A DNA stretch of 64,000 bases. Source: Haliotis asinina (lineage: Eukaryota; Mollusca; Gastropoda; Lepetellida; Haliotidae). Shown here piece after piece: positions 59,701 to 64,000 of this stretch. The first letter of the stretch is position 1. Every line of letters begins with the position of its first letter. The DNA is taken from positions 12,451,001 through 12,515,000 of the forward strand of contig NC_090287.1 of NCBI RefSeq assembly GCF_037392515.1. Direction: 5' to 3'. The notes beneath the pieces are model-generated. The model was not told the DNA's origin. It saw only the letters and a list, made by a program, of their open reading frames with translations, and did not search any database. A program made the position numbers and the translations under genes.

Positions 59701-62401
59701 ATAAGACAAAGTTTACGGATGTCAAATTCTTCTTTATTGTTTGCACAATGTTCCTGTGGTATTCCTTGCCCCTTCGTCGGGTGGTTGGTAATTAACAGTT
59801 AAACAGGTCCTGCAATTTAATGGCAAAAATAATAGGAACAGAAACAAATTGGAAAATATCATTCACGTTGCAGAAACAGTGGTCAAGTTTCAAAAGTTGG
59901 CATATTCTGGACATTCTATGTGAATATACTATTTCTTCCACAGACTGGATACGTCAACGACGTCTCTCTTTAGGAATTCCTCCTTACTCCTATTGCAATA
60001 CAATGGCTATTTGTCGAAGAGTCTGAGGCGTGTTTTGACAATGAGGTACTCGTCGATCGAATTCATCCCTTAGGTGTTCTATCGGGTTTAGATCTGGTGA
60101 TCGGGAAGGTCATGGCAAGACATTGACGTTAGAATTGTCAAGGTATCGGACTGTGACACGTGCTATATGTGACGTAGCGTTGTCATGCTGAAACATTTCC
60201 ACGTGTCTGCCCATAATCGGAATATAATGACTTCGTTGAGGTACCGATTTACTGTCACATTCTCCTGAACCACTACCATCAGATTGTTCGCTGGATATCG
60301 CACTCCACACCAACACATTGCCTCTACCGAATCTGTCGACCTATCGGATGTAGTTAGGAGCAAGACGTACATTTCTCTGAAGGGAAACACGCTGTGTCCC
60401 ATCTCGCCCGTGAAGAAGAAATCGTGATTCATCAATGGAACAGACTTGACTCCAGTTTCAGAACTCCACCGCAAGCGATTTGCCCCTTCGTCAGGTGGAT
60501 GCTAACTAACAGTTCCGGTCTCACTTATGAAGTCCACCCCGAAATAAATGAAGATAGTAATGTTAAAATGTTATGGGCCCAAACATGTGGTGTAGACTCT
60601 CTTTTTTGAATCGACCATCTTGCATTAGAAGATTGCAGACTACACTGCCCCCAAAAGCGTAAACATGTATTTATTGCAGAAATACACAGTTGCATATAGT
60701 TCAATGAAGAAATCTTAAGAGCAGGATGGAAAAAATAGCAACATTGTTTAACATTACATTTCATTGCCATGTTACGCGATATTGAGCTGCAATTGATGTG
60801 AGCTACAAAACATACCAGTTTATGTTTGAAGTTACAAAGTCAATCATGAGATCGTATGCATGTTGTTGTCATGAAAAGGTGACTTGGGAATATTGGACGA
60901 GACAAACCATTTTATAATTCAACGACTACATGAAAAATATAATAACAATGTTTGACCACACGATTCCATTTTAGGTCTGCTTGCGGACGAACGTGTTACA
61001 GGTCGCCTATTCCAAATCAGCATCTGCAGAATTTGAAACACTTAACTCCTTGTGCTAATAATTTCGAGGGTTTTCACCACAGCAAATATTTAATAATTTA
61101 AGTAGAATTGGAGGCAGCCCAGTTGTTTAAGACCCCTCACCTCGCTGCGTAGAGTTGCGTCTCTTTGGCTAGTCAGGAATCTGTCCTCGTGGGTTTTAAC
61201 TACTGCTTCGCCAGATCATATTTTTAGGTTGGTCAGTCCTATAATTTTGTCAATTAGTTTCAAGTAAGAAATGTAGCTGCATCACTTCAGGCTTTTCTTC
61301 ACCTTCAAGTAAGTGAGTGAGTTTAGCTTTATGCCGCGCTCATCACTATTCCAGCTACATGGCGGCGGTTTGTAAATAATCTAATGTGGAAAAGATACTC
61401 CAGTGATCAACAGCATGAGCATCGATCTTCACGATTGGGTTACGATAACATGATTGTTTATGCACGGAATACTCGCCATGTATAATACGATTCACTCGCC
61501 AAATAGATTTACAAGTGAATTATGACTACGAATTTGGGCTGTGATCCTCAATACCCACGATATATCACCGCTAGCATTGTATTTTATGTTACCGAATGTA
61601 TAAGGCTGTTTGTTGTTTTTCGAGTCCAGACAAGCCGCTGATTTCTTGTTATCCCCTGCAACGCGTTTTGCGGGGGTATTGAAATGGACTTCACCGTCCG
61701 TGTGTCAGTCCGCACGTTTGTCATTTTCAGAGCAGAACTCCTTGGCAACAAGTTTGACTTAAATTGTTGGCAGTTCACCATCCATATTTCTTCAAAAAAA
61801 TTGGCATATATATAGGTCTGGTGGTGAACTTGAGCCTATGGTAGTTTGGAATTTCTGAACATTTTTTTTGCATGTTCATGGAACACGTTTGCCTTCAACT
61901 CACTTTGGTTGCAGAGCTCCTTTCTGGAGCAGAACTTAAATACTTTCAATATGTTCCTTCCCCTTTGCTATTTACACTGTAAAACATTTGACATAGTCAT
62001 AACTAGCAGACATATTCATGAAGAGTATTTTGCAGTTAATTATCAATACCCTACTATGACAATACCTGTGGTAAGCTATCGGCATTGACGTTAATCCATC
62101 CAGGTGCGTTGACTACCATTCCTGGTGTTGTAGTAGATGTTTCGTGGTTCAGCTCACACGAAGACGTATCTGTGTCGTAGTTGAAGGAGGTACAAATAAC
62201 ATCATACATGCACTGCATGGCACAATGGTACTGGGTACGTGAGGACTTCATAACATAGGTGGAGCCCGACAGACGCTGCTTTTGGAACACACTGCCGGAA
62301 AGTCTCTCTGAGAGTTCGGTACATGCCATGGCTGCTTGAGTCACACTCAGAAACAAAACTACCACAACAGATACCACATTTATCATCGTTGACTTTGTCA
62401 C
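53011..62401 (-). CDS. Secreted PAN/Cys-rich/kringle protein
   Basis: Three-exon minus-strand model: 62401-62066, 55194-55116 and 53279-53011, with matching phases (0, then 1), giving 227 residues. Residues 1-26 are a signal peptide (VVSVVVVLFLSV core). Residues ~27-112 are a PAN/apple-like domain (Cys27, HCAMQC with Cys60 and Cys64, Cys70, SFNYDTDTSSCEL with Cys82). Residues 113-138 are Cys-rich (GTCAARPC, GSVCIHGTTQCI). Residues ~142-227 are a kringle with six cysteines and the diagnostic SGKTCQRW, PH, IPWCYTTDP and EHCSIPNC motifs, ending at the stop. PAN plus kringle recalls plasminogen/HGF proteins, but no protease domain follows. Such domains bind proteins or glycans outside the cell, by family knowledge; the ligand is unknown. 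The donors fit well (GTATTG, GTAAGT), while the kringle acceptor (TCAAG) is less usual. Extra exons in the 6.9-kb intron cannot be excluded. Confidence 0.75.
53353..53521 (-). repeat. tRNA-derived SINE, family B
   Basis: Reverse copy: ATGAGTGAGTGGGTTTAGAT, CGCCGTTTTAGCAAAATTCA, GTGAGGAATCGAATCCGGGT (B box), GCGTGACGAGTGGACGCTTA and AACCCACAGAGTAACCCCAT. Confidence 0.8.
53625..53840 (-). repeat. Family B SINE head attached to a TG/TGAG microsatellite
   Basis: The tRNA-like head (GGGAATCAAACCCGGATCTT, GCGTGACAGGCGAAAATATT, TACCGCTTGGCTACCTCACC) at 53763-53840 abuts a long TGTG/GTGAGTGTG repeat (about 53631-53758) where the SINE body and tail are expected. The microsatellite could have arisen from the SINE tail or by insertion beside it. 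Confidence 0.7.
54138..54178 (-). ncRNA. Hammerhead-ribozyme-like motif, minus strand
   Basis: Read on the minus strand: CTGATGA core, a perfect stem II (GGAGT/ACTCC around AAGCATTA), then CGAAAC and GTTGTG. This matches the conserved hammerhead order CUGAUGA-stem II-GAAA with a very short stem III. It faces the array at 54238-54414. Confidence 0.55.
54238..54414 (+). ncRNA. Tandem array of four 44-bp hammerhead-ribozyme-like units
   Basis: Four head-to-tail units of GATGAAGG(A/G)GTAAGCATTA then ACTCCGAAACGTTGTGTTCT and a CACC-type joint. Each has the stem II pairing GG(A/G)GT with ACTCC closing a loop AAGCATTA, followed by GAAAC and a possible two-pair stem III. Two of the four keep the complete CTGATGA core. 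Helix I pairing between tandem units is not obvious, so self-cleavage, possibly as a dimer, is unproven. Confidence 0.5.
54648..54775 (+). repeat. tRNA-Leu-like SINE
   Basis: The head GTCGCGGTGGCTGAGTGTTC (A box), a long variable-arm-like section, and GGGTGCGGGTTCGAATCCCG (B box) resemble a type II (leucine) tRNA, followed by a non-tRNA body (GGACTAGAATTTGTACTTTA). The arms do not form a clean cloverleaf, so it is a tRNA-derived SINE rather than a tRNA gene. Confidence 0.6.
56226..56366 (-). repeat. tRNA-derived SINE, family B
   Basis: Reverse copy: TAGCGAAATTCCAGCAACAT, GATGGGCTTCATCAACATAC, AATCGAACCCGGGTCTTTTG (B box) and GCTTTAACCACTAGGTTACC (A box). The tRNA-like head is well kept. Confidence 0.8.
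56690..56825 (+). repeat. Family A SINE fragment
   Basis: CAGCAACCAATGCTTGTCGT, AAGAGGAGACTGACAGATCC and GACTCGCTGACTTGGTATTC match the family core; the 3' part decays into unrecognised sequence. Confidence 0.6.
56988..57046. repeat. Short tandem repeat, 17-bp unit
   Basis: About three to four copies of TACGACATATCGTAACC with few changes; each unit contains a small inverted repeat (TACGA/TCGTA). Confidence 0.75.
57286..57405 (-). repeat. tRNA-derived SINE, family B, decayed
   Basis: CCACTTTTGGCAATATTTCA, GCAATATCAGGACAGGGGAG, TTTACACATTGTACTCATTC and AGGAATCAGGTCTTC. Confidence 0.6.
58430..58600. repeat. Diverged tandem repeat, about 30-35 bp unit
   Basis: Repeated variants of AAAACCAAACGTGAAA and TGAACCCATAGT/TGAACCCAGAAGT with irregular spacing. 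Frames crossing it look periodic only because of the repeat. Confidence 0.55.
59767..59799 (-). repeat. Penelope-end-like direct repeat, copy 1
   Basis: TTGCCCCTTCGTCGGGTGGT plus 13 more bases recurs at 60479-60511 with about five differences. Read on the minus strand, GACGAAGGGGCAAG and the following bases down to about 59705 (AATAAAGAAGAATTTGACAT) parallel the end of the Penelope-like insertion at 54.4 kb (AATAAAGAAGTTGATATCCA). Confidence 0.45.
59940..60475 (-). pseudogene. Decayed Tc1/mariner transposase
   Basis: Minus-strand fragments in shifting frames read as Tc1 transposase: MNHDFFFTGEMGH (position of the first catalytic block, FTDESRF-like, Asp not kept), MLVWSAISS, VVVQENVTVNRYLNEV and FQHDNATSHIARVTVRYLDN (second catalytic Asp kept). 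Downstream fragments match the DLNPIEHL region only weakly. At least two frameshifts are present. Element ends were not identified. Confidence 0.7.
60479..60511 (-). repeat. Penelope-end-like direct repeat, copy 2
   Basis: TTGCCCCTTCGTCAGGTGGA and following bases match 59767-59799 in the same orientation, on the other side of the decayed Tc1 transposase. Confidence 0.45.
61313..61455 (-). repeat. Abalone-type SINE, family A, truncated
   Basis: Reverse copy: AAGTGAGTGAGTTTAGCTTT, ATGCCGCGCTCATCACTATT, CCAGCTACATGGCGGCGGTT, CCAGTGATCAACAGCATGAG and GATTGGGTTACGATAACATG; the 5' half is missing. Confidence 0.8.
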
Positions 62402-64000
62402 TGCGTGGGCAACGGTTAAGCATTCGTAGAGTCAAAATCACCTCTTTGTATTAATTGCAAGAAAATGTCACAATGTTTCCAATTATGGTCCAGAAACACT
62501 GTACTGTTATCTTCTTAGTCAAAGCTGATACCGCTAAGCATGTATTTTGTAAGGAACTCTCAACTGTCTCATCTTGCGTTTTCCAGCAGTAAATTGTTTT
62601 CATGAAGTTGTGACTGCGCAAGGTCCTGATGAGCTTGCGTTGTAAAGAAACTTCGAACTACATCGATCTTTGAAGTTTCCTTGGATACCTCTTTTGTTAA
62701 AGACACGGCGAATGATGATCTCATTTCTTTCACAGTCACAGACTGGAGTATGTCATGCAGCCAACACAAAGCCAGGAGAACAAATGCTAATTTATGCAGT
62801 GGTAGTCTGTTCAATGACGGATCTATACGGTTATTTGTAATCATTGTGAAGTGAAGAGACGACGTCTTTGTTGGCGGATATCTACCATGACGTTTTTGTC
62901 ATTCATATTTTGATCGGCGGGAAGCCTGGTTGCGTTCACTATTTCCAGCATCAAGTAACAAGTTATTTTTTTGTTGTTTTGTTTCATGTGAAACGGAATG
63001 CTTTTATGTTGTTAGGGAGACACATGAAACAATCAACCCAGCTCATGAATGACTGACATTTAATGTTCTACTGTTCAATTCTCATAAACTTTCATGCGAG
63101 TGTAGAGACTTCACACAACCTATGCAGCATTTAACATCACCGGTTTACACATTTGCTGAAAATGAATGCAGCTAAGTGTACTACGTTTTATGATACTTAA
63201 TTTCAAACAATTTCATTTCCAAACACATCATTTTCGTATAATGAAGCAATTTCAAAGTTTACATGGCAAGATCCCGGTAACCCTGAGTACTTTCGCCACC
63301 AATGCCAGAGGATATCCAGTTCCATTGACCACCAACAGGTAAAACCGTCAAATAGTAGGAAAAAGTCAAAACAGTAGTGAAAGGCAGTTATGGCACCCAG
63401 ACGAATGAGCATGTCCTACTCTACTTCAACACTCTCATTCTGCACCATTTGACCAGAAAAGCAATTTCCTGTCTGTTTTCCAATACGTTAACAAAAGTCA
63501 GAACATGACAAGCCAGGGCTAATGAGTATGAACCATTAGAATGACAAGACATGTTTGTCGATGAAGCCGAAAATAATCTGACGGGCTGAAAAAACGGTAC
63601 CATGGAATAAAAAACAATATCGTGCAATAACAACAAAAGAAAGTGAGGCAATTCGAGAATAGTAGACTCGGTCTCTTTACATACGAATTATTCGAAACGA
63701 GCATCCTTCCTATGGTATCTGACGTCGCAGTTCGTTATTCACACCTTTAATTAGTGTTACCTGGGACTCGTGGAGATTGCAAATCAGTTCGCTATAGCCA
63801 TTAAGTACGTGATAGGGAATTTGTTTTTCACGACTTTTTGATATGATAACATATTGTGGTTTATTCGGGACTTTTAAAACAGTTCGCTATATCTGTCACT
63901 TCGTTATATCCGTGTTCGTTATAAAAGTATTCTACTGAAATTCGTATGTAATGAGGCCGAGTGTGATATTTTATTTATTCTCCACGCCATACATGCACTA
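62402..64000. other. Upstream flank of the PAN-kringle gene
   Basis: This should include the promoter of the minus-strand PAN-kringle gene. Open frames here are short and unremarkable. I see no repeat family that I can name and no convincing exon. Confidence 0.4.

Larger units (their letters stand above)
55195..62065 (-). other. Long intron 1 of the PAN-kringle gene
   Basis: It holds SINE fragments, short tandem repeats and the decayed Tc1 element near 60 kb. No further coding exon could be supported, but small Cys-rich exons could be missed. Confidence 0.45.

Noticed and set aside
62569-62844. 91-codon minus frame with a hydrophobic segment, upstream of the PAN-kringle gene
   Set aside because: The hydrophobic stretch resembles a signal anchor, but there is no further domain or clear splice link. 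It could be a small gene or chance; not enough support.

Overview
The window looks like nuclear DNA of a gastropod mollusc, most likely an abalone (Haliotis). The host genes have many short exons and GT-AG introns, and the AT-rich non-coding DNA is full of SINE-like repeats ending in AAACTCACTCACTC, a type I associate with abalone genomes. The genus is an inference from these repeats. No rRNA, functional tRNA or CRISPR array was seen.

Layout. Positions 1-5339 hold the 3' part of a broken DIRS-like tyrosine-recombinase retroelement with characteristic inverted and internal complementary repeats. It lies upstream of, probably in an intron of, a plus-strand gene whose last three exons (5512-11582) encode an unrecognised coiled-coil, acidic protein. 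A gene-poor stretch follows, with MITEs, one abalone SINE and diverged tandem repeats. At 23352-30564 (+) a ten-exon gene joins a divergent vaccinia-related-kinase (VRK) domain to a C-terminal KCTD/T1-type BTB domain. The junction lies inside one exon, and I judge this to be the most novel feature. A Tc1/mariner element (31103-32535) and several SINEs follow.

At 34868-46841 (+) the 13 exons of ACTR10 (Arp11, a dynactin pointed-end subunit) can be assembled with every splice phase consistent. Intron 10 carries a second DIRS-like fossil with 69-bp inverted terminal repeats. At 50139-52684 two intronless genes stand head to head, both predicted to be N-myristoylated. The plus-strand one is STMND1-like (stathmin domain) and the minus-strand one is unknown. 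Their shared 224-bp promoter region has three perfect CRE palindromes and one near match. From 62401 down to 53011 a minus-strand gene encodes a small secreted PAN-Cys-rich-kringle protein. Its introns hold SINEs, a nested Penelope-like insertion with an array of hammerhead-ribozyme-like motifs, and a decayed Tc1 transposon.

The host genes share no evident pathway. ACTR10 serves dynein transport and STMND1-like proteins are linked to microtubules by family. The VRK-BTB protein and the PAN-kringle protein belong to signalling and extracellular classes. The repeats show layered insertion history, including a SINE split by a later element with a 13-bp target duplication.
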